Part shown: positions 50,971-62,275 of the stretch, in pieces | Numbering within the stretch: the stretch's first letter is position 1 | How the letters are laid out: every line of letters begins with the position of its first letter | Assembly: GCA_030697165.1 (NCBI GenBank) | Contig: JAUYQQ010000004.1 | Location: 1-64,000 of the forward strand | Source of the DNA: Acidobacteriota bacterium | Lineage (GTDB): Bacteria > Acidobacteriota > Vicinamibacteria > Vicinamibacterales > UBA2999 | Reading direction: 5' to 3' | Length of the DNA stretch: 64,000 nucleotides | Notes under the pieces: model-generated | What the model was told of the DNA's origin: nothing | Database searches by the model: none | The model's input: the letters and a program-made list of their open reading frames with translations, nothing else | Position numbers and translations under genes: made by a program

Positions 50971-52633
50971 AGCAAGTAACGCATTTGTGATTATTGACGG
51001 CACCTAAGCTCTCGAGGAGCTTGATGGTGTCTGGATACGGCTGCGTGCGCTGCACCGGACCGTTCGCGACATCAATGGTCGTCTGGCCGGCGCGATTGTG
51101 GCGCTTCACGTCCGCGCCCTTTGACGCCAGGTAGCGCACCATCTCGGTGTCGCCGCGCGCGGCGGCGTTGTGGACGACGGTGTTGCCGGCCTGGTCAACG
51201 TCGTTCACGTCAAACGCCAGGTCCTCCACGAGATACTTCACCGCCGGCAGCATGCCGCCCGGCGCGGTGTGGTGGGAGTTGCCCGCGAAGCCGGTCGAGT
51301 AGCCGGGGCCGGCAGCCGCCAGCAGCGCCGAGGCGCCGGGAGCGCCAATCGGCAGCACGGGCAAGCCCGACTTGTCGGTGCCCGCGGCCGGGTCTTCCGG
51401 TCCGCGCCGCGAGAACAGCTTGATGGTGGGGATGAACGGATCGGCGCCGTGCGCGACCAGCAGCTTCATGGCCGCCACGTCGGCGGCGTAAGCAGCGCGC
51501 CAGAACGGGGTCGCGCCGGCTTCATCGACACCTGACTGGTCGAAGTTGTAGCCCGAGTACCACACCTTGCGGCGCACGCGCGCATTCGGGTCGGCGCCCT
51601 TGTCGAGCAACAACTTCATCACGTCGAGATACGACCGCGACTGCTGGAGGTGCGCCCGCGGTTGCGGGTACGCGGCAATCGGCGCCCACTGCACGTTCAG
51701 CGTGGCGTAGAGCGGCGACACGCCGGCATCGCTCGGAAGGTTTGGGTCGGCGCCCTTATCAACGAGCGACGCGGCGATATCGAAGTGACCATTGATCAGC
51801 GCCACCAGGAGCGGTGTGGCCTGGTCGCCGGGGCTGGGGGTGTTGAGGTCGACGCCGCCTTCCACGAGTGCCCGAACCGCGTTGGCGCTCCCCTGCCGAA
51901 CGGCGAAGTGCAGTGCTGTGAGGCCACCTTGGGCACCGATCAGTTCGTTGTATCGATAGCCACGGGTCACGCCGGGCACATCAACCCGTCCCGCCACCGC
52001 CGCCGGGCCACGGCCCTCGCCCTCGGCCGGCGCGGTCAGCGCCTTCAGGTCCGCCACTTTCGACGCCGTCTTCCAGTCAGCGCCCCTCGCCAGCAGCAGC
52101 CGGACGACGTCCGCGCGATCGAGGCCGGCGGCAACCATGAGCGCGGTCTGGCCGTAGGTGTTCTCTTTGGCGTTGATGTCGGCGCCCACCTCGACCAGCC
52201 GCGTGGCCGTTTCGGTGTTGCCGGATCGGGCGGCCAGCATCAGCGGCGTGGCGCCGGTGGCGGTGGCCAAGTTGGCGTCGGCGCCGGCGGCAATCAGGGC
52301 CGCGGCCACCTGCGCCTGGCCGCCCTGCGTGGCCAGGTGCAGCGCGGTGATGCCGCCAAGCCGGGTGGTCGCGCGCACGTTGGCGCCGGCCGACAGCAGC
52401 ATCTGGGTCATGGCCGCGTCGCCGTTGGTGGCGGCCCAGTGCAGCGCCGTCATGCCGTCGCCTTGCGCGGCGTTGACGTCCACGCCGGCTTTGAGAAGGG
52501 CTTTGACGGCGGCGGCGTCGCCGGATTTGGCCGCCTCCGCAACCGTGCTGTCGCCGCTGGCCATTACCGTCACTGCGAGCATCGCCGTGGCGGCGGCTAA
52601 AGCCGCCGCCCTCCGCACGGTCACGAGAGTCAC
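50969..52633 (-). CDS. Secreted ankyrin-repeat protein
   Basis: The GTG at 52633 overlaps the DUF1552 stop as GTGA and gives 554 residues; the open frame extends further upstream but inside that gene. A signal peptide (about 1-27) is encoded partly by a perfect hairpin repeat. About nine ankyrin repeats follow (for example DGMTALHWAATNGDAAMTQM and TGATPLMLAARSGNTETATR), with insertions between later ones. The protein ends NNHKCVTC, with a Cys pair near the C terminus. It is the last gene of the DUF1592-DUF1552-ankyrin operon and probably a periplasmic protein-binding scaffold. Confidence 0.88.
   Translation of the reverse strand: MTLVTVRRAAALAAATAMLAVTVMASGDSTVAEAAKSGDAAAVKALLKAGVDVNAAQGDGMTALHWAATNGDAAMTQMLLSAGANVRATTRLGGITALHLATQGGQAQVAAALIAAGADANLATATGATPLMLAARSGNTETATRLVEVGADINAKENTYGQTALMVAAGLDRADVVRLLLARGADWKTASKVADLKALTAPAEGEGRGPAAVAGRVDVPGVTRGYRYNELIGAQGGLTALHFAVRQGSANAVRALVEGGVDLNTPSPGDQATPLLVALINGHFDIAASLVDKGADPNLPSDAGVSPLYATLNVQWAPIAAYPQPRAHLQQSRSYLDVMKLLLDKGADPNARVRRKVWYSGYNFDQSGVDEAGATPFWRAAYAADVAAMKLLVAHGADPFIPTIKLFSRRGPEDPAAGTDKSGLPVLPIGAPGASALLAAAGPGYSTGFAGNSHHTAPGGMLPAVKYLVEDLAFDVNDVDQAGNTVVHNAAARGDTEMVRYLASKGADVKRHNRAGQTTIDVANGPVQRTQPYPDTIKLLESLGAVNNHKCVTC
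52589..52610. repeat. REP-like perfect hairpin inside the ankyrin signal-peptide region
   Basis: Arms GGCGGCGGCT and AGCCGCCGCC enclose AA. It is 22 bases like the hairpins at 10993 and 56541, but here it lies in coding sequence, about 20 bases after the GTG start. Confidence 0.7.
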
Positions 52634-54015
52634 GATTGCACCGCGTTCAAGTCGAGGGCGCCGGTGCTGTCGCCGAATTGCCTGACGTCCACACCAATGG
52701 CCTGCAGCGCCGTGAGCATGGCGTTGGCCATCGGCGTGCCGTCCTCGGCGCGGATGTGACGGTTGCCCTTCAGCGCGCCGCCGGCGTGGCCGGCGAAGAA
52801 CAGCGGGCAACGCTTGTGGTTGTGCAGGTTCGAGTTGCCCATCGCCGAGCCGTAGATGATGAGCGAGTTGTCGAGCGCGTTGCCGTCCTGGTCGGGAATC
52901 GCCTTCAGCTTCGCGAGCAGGTACGGCACCAGTCCGACGTGATAGGTGTTGATCTTCTGGAAGTCGGCGATCCGCTCGTCGCGATCGAGGTGGTGCGAGC
53001 CGGTGTGGAAGGCGGCGTTCGAGCCACTGCCCGGGAACACGCGGTTCGAAACGTCGCGGCTGAACTTGAACGAGAAGATCCGCGTGGTGTCGGCGGCGAA
53101 GGCCACCGCCTGCAGGTCAAACATCAGCTTGACGTGCTCTTCGAACGAGTCGGGCACGCCGACGGGTGCGCCGGGCAGTTCGCGTGGTTCGCCGCTCTGG
53201 TTCGACGCCTCCACCTTCTGGATGCGGCGCTCGATCTCGCGCACGTCCTCCAGGTAGTCGGACAACCGCGCGCGATCGGCGGGTCCGAGCCGCTTGCTCA
53301 GGTCGGCCACCGATTCAGACACCCAATCCAGAATGCTCTGATCGTCCTTACGCCGGGCGCGCCGCGCTTCCGGAGTGGCGCCAACGCCGAACAGCTGATC
53401 GAACACCGCGCGTGGGTCGCGAATCATCGGCAGCGGATCGGTCGGCGAGGCCCAGCTGATGGTGTCGGTGTAGACGCACGAGTAGTTGTAGGAGCAGCCA
53501 CCGGCCTGGTCCACGTTCTCGATGCACAACTGCATGGACGGAATCGGCGTCGCCTGACCGCTGGTCTGCGCGTAAATCTGGTCGAACGAAGTACCCGCGA
53601 ACACGTCGGAGCCCTGCGTTTGCTTGGGCTTCGCCTGCGTCAGGAACACGGCCGCGGTGCGGAAGTGGTCGGCGCCAATCTCCGGCGCGGAAAACGCCTC
53701 GGCGTTGCGGGCGTCGGTATTGCTGACAATCGTCAGGTAGTCCCGGTACGGCTCGAGCGACTTCATGGCCGTCGGGCTCAAATCGAAGGCGCTCCCCACC
53801 TGCGCCGGCGCCCACATGTTCTGCTTGATGCCGTAGGTGGTGCTGCCGGCGGCGCCGTGCACCATCTCCATGGCGATCAGGCGGACCGGACGCTTAGCCG
53901 CCTGCGCGAACAGCGTGCCGGCCGGGGTCATCGCATCCAGGAACGGAAGCGCGACGGTGACGCCCATCCCCTTGAGGACGGCGCGGCGAGAGAGATGCTG
54001 ACGGGTAATAAACAT
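52630..54015 (-). CDS. DUF1552 domain protein, Tat-exported
   Basis: The 461-residue protein begins with a twin-arginine signal (LSRRAVLKGMGVTVALPFLD) and continues as the DUF1552 family (LIAMEMVHGAAGSTTYGI, LTIVSNTDARNAEAF and later FFAGHAGGALKGNRHI). It should fold in the cytoplasm, possibly with a cofactor, before export. AGGA lies upstream of the ATG. It lies three bases after the DUF1592 gene and is translationally coupled to the ankyrin gene. DUF1552 proteins recur beside DUF1592-type cytochromes in Planctomycetes and Acidobacteriota; the reaction is unknown. Confidence 0.92.
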   Translation of the reverse strand: MFITRQHLSRRAVLKGMGVTVALPFLDAMTPAGTLFAQAAKRPVRLIAMEMVHGAAGSTTYGIKQNMWAPAQVGSAFDLSPTAMKSLEPYRDYLTIVSNTDARNAEAFSAPEIGADHFRTAAVFLTQAKPKQTQGSDVFAGTSFDQIYAQTSGQATPIPSMQLCIENVDQAGGCSYNYSCVYTDTISWASPTDPLPMIRDPRAVFDQLFGVGATPEARRARRKDDQSILDWVSESVADLSKRLGPADRARLSDYLEDVREIERRIQKVEASNQSGEPRELPGAPVGVPDSFEEHVKLMFDLQAVAFAADTTRIFSFKFSRDVSNRVFPGSGSNAAFHTGSHHLDRDERIADFQKINTYHVGLVPYLLAKLKAIPDQDGNALDNSLIIYGSAMGNSNLHNHKRCPLFFAGHAGGALKGNRHIRAEDGTPMANAMLTALQAIGVDVRQFGDSTGALDLNAVQS

Positions 54016-54018
54016 GGG

Positions 54019-56496
54019 TTAGTCCTGGCGGCCCGATGCCGGCGCCATCGTCGTGGTTGAAGTCTCGGCAGCTGGCGTGCGCGCCATCTGGAACGCGCTC
54101 GACTGGATCACGCCGTTGATGAAGGCACTCATCTTGTAGTTCTGCGCCTCGGCGGCGCGGATGATCCTGCGCACGGCCGGCATGTCACCCGGTTCGACCC
54201 GGCGGCCGAGGGCATAGGTCATCAGGCTGCGCGTGAAGCTCAGGAGGACCGCGTCCTGGTGACGCAGCAAGGCGGCGCGAAGCCCGGCGGGACCGTTGAT
54301 CGAGGTGCCGTCGTAGAGCACGCCCGAGGGATCCACTGCAGTGCCGCCATCCTTCACCCGCCACTTGCCGGTCGCATCGAACGGCTCCAGCGCCAGGCCC
54401 AGCGGATCGATCACCTTGTGGCACGAGGTGCAGGCCGGGTTGCTGCGGTGCTGCTCCATGCGTTCGCGCACGGAGAGGACGCGGCCGGTATCGGCCGTGC
54501 CCTTGGTTTCTTCGAGGGCCGGCACGTTGGGCGGCGGTGGCGGCGGCGGTGAACCGAGCAGCACCTCCATCACCCACTTGCCGCGCATCACCGGTGAGGT
54601 GCGGTCGGCGATCGAGGTCAGCGTCAGCACGCTGCCATGGCCGAGGATGCCTCGGCGCTCGTCGGGCACCGTCACGCGGCGGAAGGCCGGGCCAGTCACG
54701 TTCGGGATGCCGTAGTGACGCGCGACCCGCTCGTTGACGAAGGTGTAGTCGGCCGTCAGCAACTCCAGCAGGCTGCGATCCTCGCGGACCAGGCTGTCGA
54801 AGAAGAGCTCGGTCTCCTTCTTGAGCGCCAGCGAGAGTGTCTGGTCGGAATACGGGTAGAGGATGGGATCGGGGATCACGCGCTCGAGATCCTGCAGCCG
54901 CAGCCACTGCGACGCGAACCGGGTCGCCAGCGCATCGGCCCGCGGCGACGCCAGCATCCGCTTCGTCTGCCTGGTCATGCCGCCGGGCACGCTCAGTCCG
55001 CCACGGCCGGCGACCTTCAACAGCTCGGCGTCGGGCCCGGTGCCCCAGAGGAAGAACGACAGCCGCGAGGCCAGTTCGTAATCCGCAAGGCGGTAGCTGG
55101 CAGCCGTCCCGCCTTCGCTCGTTGAGCTACGGCGAGGCAGGCTGGCGGGCTGCTCTTCGACGCGCAGCAGGAACTGCGGGCTGGCGAGAATGGCCTCGAG
55201 CGCCTTGGTGACGCCGAACTCGAAGTTCTTGTCCTTGCGGCCGCGGGCGTAGAACGACATCAGCCGCGCCAGGTCCTTCTCGGCCACCGGCCGCCGGAAT
55301 GCCTGGGTCGCCAGGTTGCGGACCACCTGCGTCGCACACACGTCTTCGTCCGCCGCCGACGTGGGCCGGCACGTGAACACCGCGCGGCGGCTGGGCGTGT
55401 CGGACACCCCCGTCACCGTGTGCGGCCCGACGATGCTGAGGCTGCGCAGGTGCGGCAAGGTGGTGATGCCGAACGCGATGCCGATCTCGGTGTCGGCCAT
55501 GGTGTGATCGATCGGCGCGATCAGGTCGTTGATCAGGCCCTCGTGGCGCTGGATGAAGGCGGCGGTGACACGACGGGGACCGGCCTTGACGCTGATCGGC
55601 GCGCTCTTGATGGTCAGCCCGGTCTTCTCTTCGCTCATCCGCGGGTTGATGTCGAACACCGCGGCGCGGGCGCCGTCGACCGACACCTCGATCTGCTCGC
55701 CGGGGGCGGTGTTGCCGAACAGGAACCCGAGCGGCTCGGCGAAGAAGTCCATGCTGAACACGTACTCGCCGTCGGCCGGGAAGACGTGCTCCACCGAGAG
55801 GCCACCGCGCGTGCCCGGCGGCGCGCCCTCGACGCGCTCCATCTGGGACGCGGTCTTGGGCAGCTTGAACGTGGCCTGCGTCGCGGTGCTTTCCGGATCG
55901 CCGATCGCGAGCATGGCAATGCGACTGGCCGCGCGCAGGTAGCCTTCCATCAACGTTGGCGAGAACGTCTGCACGTCGGCGACGTTGTCGAAGCCGTCGC
56001 TGATCGTGTCGGCCGGCAGGAACGCGGTGACGTCGACGTCGAGGCCGAGCAGGAACTTGATCTCGCGCGCATACTCGGCGCGGTTCAGCCGCTGAAATGG
56101 GCGCCAGCCGGGATTGGGATCCGCCGCGGCGAGCGCATCCATGCGCGACTCGAGCGCGCCGACAAACTGCGTCATCACCGCGGGGGCGGGTCGCTTCGCG
56201 CCGGCCGGCGGCATCATGCCAGCGCGCAGCTTGTGGATCATCTTCTCGGTAACGTCACGCTCGACGGCGGCCTGCTTCGTGTCCCACCCGGCCAGCGACA
56301 ATCCGCCAGCCTTGCCACGTTCGCTGTGACAGGTGGCGCAGTACTGCGACACGAATTCGGCCTGCGCGACCGGGCCGATGGCCTGGCTGTGGGACGCCAC
56401 GGGCGCAATGGCCGGCGTCGGAGGAGCCTGCGCCTGGGCCGAAAGGGGCAATGCAACAAGGCAGACGAGTACCGGGACCGTAAGAACGCGTTTCAC
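54019..56496 (-). CDS. Secreted DUF1592-type cytochrome c-like protein
   Basis: The GTG at 56496 gives 825 residues with a signal peptide (about 1-23). Two heme-binding motifs are present: CATCHS (about 53-57) near the N terminus (PSCyt-type) and CTSCHK near residue 690. Between them are DUF1587-, DUF1595-, DUF1592- and DUF1588-like segments (RLNRAEYAREIKFLLGLDVD; YRLADYELASRLSFFLWGTG; VIDPLGLALEPFDATGKWR). A Pro-rich stretch SPPPPPPPNVPAL is typical of the group. It heads the operon with DUF1552 and ankyrin genes and is a probable periplasmic c-type heme oxidoreductase. An intergenic-type repeat (55109-55150) lies in frame. Confidence 0.92.
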   Translation of the reverse strand: MKRVLTVPVLVCLVALPLSAQAQAPPTPAIAPVASHSQAIGPVAQAEFVSQYCATCHSERGKAGGLSLAGWDTKQAAVERDVTEKMIHKLRAGMMPPAGAKRPAPAVMTQFVGALESRMDALAAADPNPGWRPFQRLNRAEYAREIKFLLGLDVDVTAFLPADTISDGFDNVADVQTFSPTLMEGYLRAASRIAMLAIGDPESTATQATFKLPKTASQMERVEGAPPGTRGGLSVEHVFPADGEYVFSMDFFAEPLGFLFGNTAPGEQIEVSVDGARAAVFDINPRMSEEKTGLTIKSAPISVKAGPRRVTAAFIQRHEGLINDLIAPIDHTMADTEIGIAFGITTLPHLRSLSIVGPHTVTGVSDTPSRRAVFTCRPTSAADEDVCATQVVRNLATQAFRRPVAEKDLARLMSFYARGRKDKNFEFGVTKALEAILASPQFLLRVEEQPASLPRRSSTSEGGTAASYRLADYELASRLSFFLWGTGPDAELLKVAGRGGLSVPGGMTRQTKRMLASPRADALATRFASQWLRLQDLERVIPDPILYPYSDQTLSLALKKETELFFDSLVREDRSLLELLTADYTFVNERVARHYGIPNVTGPAFRRVTVPDERRGILGHGSVLTLTSIADRTSPVMRGKWVMEVLLGSPPPPPPPNVPALEETKGTADTGRVLSVRERMEQHRSNPACTSCHKVIDPLGLALEPFDATGKWRVKDGGTAVDPSGVLYDGTSINGPAGLRAALLRHQDAVLLSFTRSLMTYALGRRVEPGDMPAVRRIIRAAEAQNYKMSAFINGVIQSSAFQMARTPAAETSTTTMAPASGRQD
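55109..55150. repeat. Intergenic-type repeat in frame inside the DUF1592 gene
   Basis: The sequence holds CCGCCTTCGCTC and GAGCTACGGCG, the reverse complement of the element at 47242-47285. It encodes a Ser/Arg/Gly-rich insertion in a surface-loop-like position. Confidence 0.6.
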
Positions 56497-56520
56497 TGCG
56501 CAGAAGTATAAGACGTTTGG

Positions 56521-56562
56521 GGTGCCTAAGGCACCAATACGGGGCGCACTAAAGTGCGCCCC
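56521..56562. terminator. Two adjacent hairpins at the end of the lpdA gene
   Basis: GGTGCC-TAA-GGCACC (56521-56535) and a 22-base perfect hairpin with arms GGGGCGCACT and AGTGCGCCCC around AA (56541-56562) overlap or adjoin the lpdA stop. They also lie just upstream of the DUF1592 start. No U-run follows, so they are REP-like rather than a classical terminator. Confidence 0.6.
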
Positions 56563-57971
56563 TACTTTCGCTTGGGTTTGTAAACGTGCGTCGCCTGGCC
56601 GAAGAACATCTCGGCCGCTTCCATGACCGTTTCCGACAGCGTCGGATGCGCGTGGATGGTGAGCTTCACGTCCGACGCGGTCGCGCCCATTTCGATCGCC
56701 AGCACCCCTTCAGCAATCAGCTCGCCGGCGCCTGAGCCGACAATGCCGACGCCGAGAATGCGTTCGGTGGCGGGATCGATCAGGAGCTTGGTCAGGCCGT
56801 CGGTGCGATCGATGGCAATCGCGCGCCCCGAAGCCGGCCACGGGAACTTGGCGACGTCCACCTTGATGCCCTGCTTTTCGGCCTCGGCTTCGGTCAGGCC
56901 CGCCCACGCAATTTCCGGATCCGTGAACACCACGGCGGGAATCGCGGCCGGCTCAAAGACCGCCTTGTGGCCTTCGATCGCTTCCACGGCAACCCGCGCT
57001 TCGTGCGACGCCTTGTGCGCCAGCATCGGCTCGCCCGCCACGTCGCCGATCGCGAAAATCGTCGGTTCCGCGGTGCGGCGCTGGCCGTCGGTCTCGATGA
57101 AGCCCTTGGCGTCAACCTTGACCTTGGTCTTGTCGAGGCCGGCGATGGTGGCGTTGGGACGCCGGCCGATCGCGAACAACACGTAGTCGTAGGTCGCTTC
57201 CTGCGGCGCACCTTCGCCCTCGAAGGTCACGGTCACCGCGTCCTTCGCGGCCTTTAGCGAGGTGACCTTGGTCGAGAGCATCACCTTGTCGTAGATCTTC
57301 TCGATGCGCTGCGCCAGGATCTTCACCAGGTCGCGGTCGGCGCCGGGCAGCAGGCCCGGGGTCATCTCGACCACTGACACCTTGGTCCCAAGCGCTGCGT
57401 ACACCGACCCCAGTTCGAGGCCAATATAGCCACCGCCGACGACCAGCATGGTCTTCGGGATCTCTGGCAGGTCGAGCGCGGTAGTCGAATCAAGCACGCG
57501 CGGCGAGTCGATCGACAGCGACGGAATCTTGGTGGGCGTCGAGCCGGTCGCCACGATCATGTAGTCAACGCTGACGGTCTCTTCCCCGCCGTCGGCCTTC
57601 TTCACCTTGATCGTCTTGGGATCGACGATCGAGGCCCAGCCCTGGATGTAGTTGACCTTACGGAACTTGGCCACCTGGCCGGTGCCGCTGGTCAGCTTCT
57701 CGACCACGCGGTTCTTGTAGTCGCGAACCTTGTTGATGTCGATCGTGGGCGCGGCGAACTCGATGCCCCAGTCTTTGGCATGCTTCGCTTCGTCCAACAC
57801 CTTGGCGACGTGCAGCAAGGCCTTGGACGGAATGCAGCCACGGTACAGGCACACGCCACCCGGGTTCTTCTCGTTGTCGATCAGGGTGACCTTCAGGCCG
57901 AGGTCAGCGGCATAGAACGCCGCCGCGTACCCGCCAGGGCCCGCTCCAATTACCGCAATATGTTTTGACAT
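56562..57971 (-). CDS. lpdA: Dihydrolipoyl dehydrogenase (E3)
   Basis: The 469-residue flavoprotein has the FAD-binding GAGPGGYAAAFYAADLG, the redox disulfide in GGVCLYRGCIPSKALL (Cys-x4-Cys), the NAD-binding GGGYIGLELGSVYAALG, and the C-terminal HAHPTLSETVMEAAEMF with the catalytic His-Glu pair. The usual Asn-Val before Gly-Cys is Tyr-Arg here. It reoxidises lipoyl groups of AceF with NAD+. It is third in the aceE-aceF-lpdA operon. Confidence 0.95.
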   Translation of the reverse strand: MSKHIAVIGAGPGGYAAAFYAADLGLKVTLIDNEKNPGGVCLYRGCIPSKALLHVAKVLDEAKHAKDWGIEFAAPTIDINKVRDYKNRVVEKLTSGTGQVAKFRKVNYIQGWASIVDPKTIKVKKADGGEETVSVDYMIVATGSTPTKIPSLSIDSPRVLDSTTALDLPEIPKTMLVVGGGYIGLELGSVYAALGTKVSVVEMTPGLLPGADRDLVKILAQRIEKIYDKVMLSTKVTSLKAAKDAVTVTFEGEGAPQEATYDYVLFAIGRRPNATIAGLDKTKVKVDAKGFIETDGQRRTAEPTIFAIGDVAGEPMLAHKASHEARVAVEAIEGHKAVFEPAAIPAVVFTDPEIAWAGLTEAEAEKQGIKVDVAKFPWPASGRAIAIDRTDGLTKLLIDPATERILGVGIVGSGAGELIAEGVLAIEMGATASDVKLTIHAHPTLSETVMEAAEMFFGQATHVYKPKRK

Positions 57972-58008
57972 GGTGGTTTCGGGCTCTTCATGCGGTCACG
58001 CGATGCAT

Positions 58009-58084
58009 CACAGGGAACCACAGAATCACGGAACCACAGCGTGAAGGTAAAGCGTGGTTTCAGTGGTTCAGTGATTCCGTGTGT
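58009..58084. repeat. Inverted short repeats (CACGGAA-type units) between aceF and lpdA
   Basis: Units with GAACCACAGAATCACGGAA at about 58015-58033 face GTGGTTTCAGTGGTTCAGTG and GATTCCGTG at about 58055-58082. They fill the 128-base gap between aceF and lpdA and resemble the pair at 49833-49917. Confidence 0.65.
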
Positions 58085-58099
58085 GCATTCACAGCAGCG

Positions 58100-59461
58100 T
58101 TATCCTCGCAACGCGAGCGTAAAGGGGTTCTCGAGTGCTTCCACGACCCAGCGCAGGAAGCGGATCGCGTCCGCGCCGTCAATCAGCCGGTGATCGTAGC
58201 TGAGCGACAACGGCAGCATCTGCCGCGGTTCGAACGACGTGCCATTCCACACCGGCTCGTAGGCGCCGCGCGAAATGCCGAGAATGGCGACCTCGGGCCA
58301 GTTGACGATCGGCGTGAACGAGGTGCCGCCAATGCCGCCCAGGTTCGAGATCGACATCGACCCGCCCGACATCTCGTCGAGCGTCAGCTTGCGCGCCTTG
58401 GCCTTCTCGGCCAGGACGTTGATTTCGACCGACAACTGGATCAGGTTCTTCTGATCGGCGTTGCGGATCACCGGTACCAGCAGGCCGTTGTCGGTATCCA
58501 CCGCAATGCCGACGTTGATGTACTTCTTGTAGACGATCGCCTCGCCCGCCGCGTCCACCGACGCGTTGAACTGGGGGAACGCCTTGAGGGCGGTGGCGAT
58601 CACCTTCGCGGCCACGGCGGTCACGGTCAGGTTGCCGCCGGCCTTCTCGGCCTCGCCGCGATACTTCTTGCGCATCGCCTCGAGGTTGGTGATGTCGGCC
58701 TTGTCGAACTGCGTGACATGCGGGATGGTGTTCCACGCGTTGCCCAGGTGCTCGGCCGTCTTGCGGCGAATGCCCGACATGGCCTTGCGCTCGACCTCGC
58801 CCCACTTCGAGAAATCCGGAAGCACGGGACCACTGCCGGCCGGACGCGACGCCGCGGCGGCCTGGCCGCCGCTGCCGAAGCTGGCCATCACCCGCTTCGC
58901 GAATTCCTTCACGTCATCCTGCGTGATGCGTCCGCCGGGGCCGGTGCCGGTGACCTGGCTGACGTCCACGCCAATTTCGCGCGCGAGCCGGCGCACGGAA
59001 GGTGCGGCGGGTGCCGCGGTGACGACCGAGGCCGCCGCCGGTGCTGGTGCCGCCGCGGGAGCCGGAGCCGGACGCCCGGCCGCGATATCAACGACTGACG
59101 CTCTCGGCCGCTCCGCGGCCGCCGCTTGGGCCTTGGGTGCCTCAGGTGCCTTGGGTGCGGCTGCTTCCGCCTTCGGCGCGTCATCCTTCGGCGCCTCAGC
59201 CGTCTGACCAGCCCCACCCGCCTGACCCGCCCCTTCCAACACGAGAACCACCTGGCCGGGCTTCAGCTTGTCGCCGGCCTTGGCCTTGACTTCCTTGACC
59301 GTGCCGGCCACGTCGGACGGCACTTCGATGGTCGCCTTGTCGGTTTCCAGTTCGACGATCGGCTGGTCCACCTTGACCACGTCGCCGACCTTCACCAACA
59401 CCTTGAGGACGTCGCCCTGGGCGACGCCATCACCGAGATTCGGGAGAATGAAATCGGCCAC
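58100..59461 (-). CDS. aceF: Dihydrolipoamide acetyltransferase (pyruvate dehydrogenase E2)
   Basis: The 453-residue protein has one lipoyl domain (about 1-78) with VELETDKATIEVPSD holding the lipoylated Lys. An Ala/Pro/Lys-rich linker (about 80-150), a peripheral-subunit-binding domain (VRRLAREIGVDVSQVTGTGP, about 158-195) and a catalytic domain (about 225-453) ending in SYDHRLIDGADAIRF with the DHRxxDG motif follow. The GTG start lies three bases after the aceE stop. The single lipoyl domain differs from the three of the E. coli enzyme. It forms the core of the complex and uses the lipoyl group made by LipA. Confidence 0.95.
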   Translation of the reverse strand: MADFILPNLGDGVAQGDVLKVLVKVGDVVKVDQPIVELETDKATIEVPSDVAGTVKEVKAKAGDKLKPGQVVLVLEGAGQAGGAGQTAEAPKDDAPKAEAAAPKAPEAPKAQAAAAERPRASVVDIAAGRPAPAPAAAPAPAAASVVTAAPAAPSVRRLAREIGVDVSQVTGTGPGGRITQDDVKEFAKRVMASFGSGGQAAAASRPAGSGPVLPDFSKWGEVERKAMSGIRRKTAEHLGNAWNTIPHVTQFDKADITNLEAMRKKYRGEAEKAGGNLTVTAVAAKVIATALKAFPQFNASVDAAGEAIVYKKYINVGIAVDTDNGLLVPVIRNADQKNLIQLSVEINVLAEKAKARKLTLDEMSGGSMSISNLGGIGGTSFTPIVNWPEVAILGISRGAYEPVWNGTSFEPRQMLPLSLSYDHRLIDGADAIRFLRWVVEALENPFTLALRG

Positions 59462-59463
59462 GT

Positions 59464-62142
<2,679 letters not shown>

Positions 62143-62275
62143 GGCCGACTATTACCTTCCTGATAGGAGCGAACTTCTCGTCGTTTGGACAACCGGACCA
62201 TTTTACCGGGCTTGGGGGGCAAATGAAAGCGGCGGACCGGGGCGAACGGCTTGTAACATGTTGCAACGCCTACAC

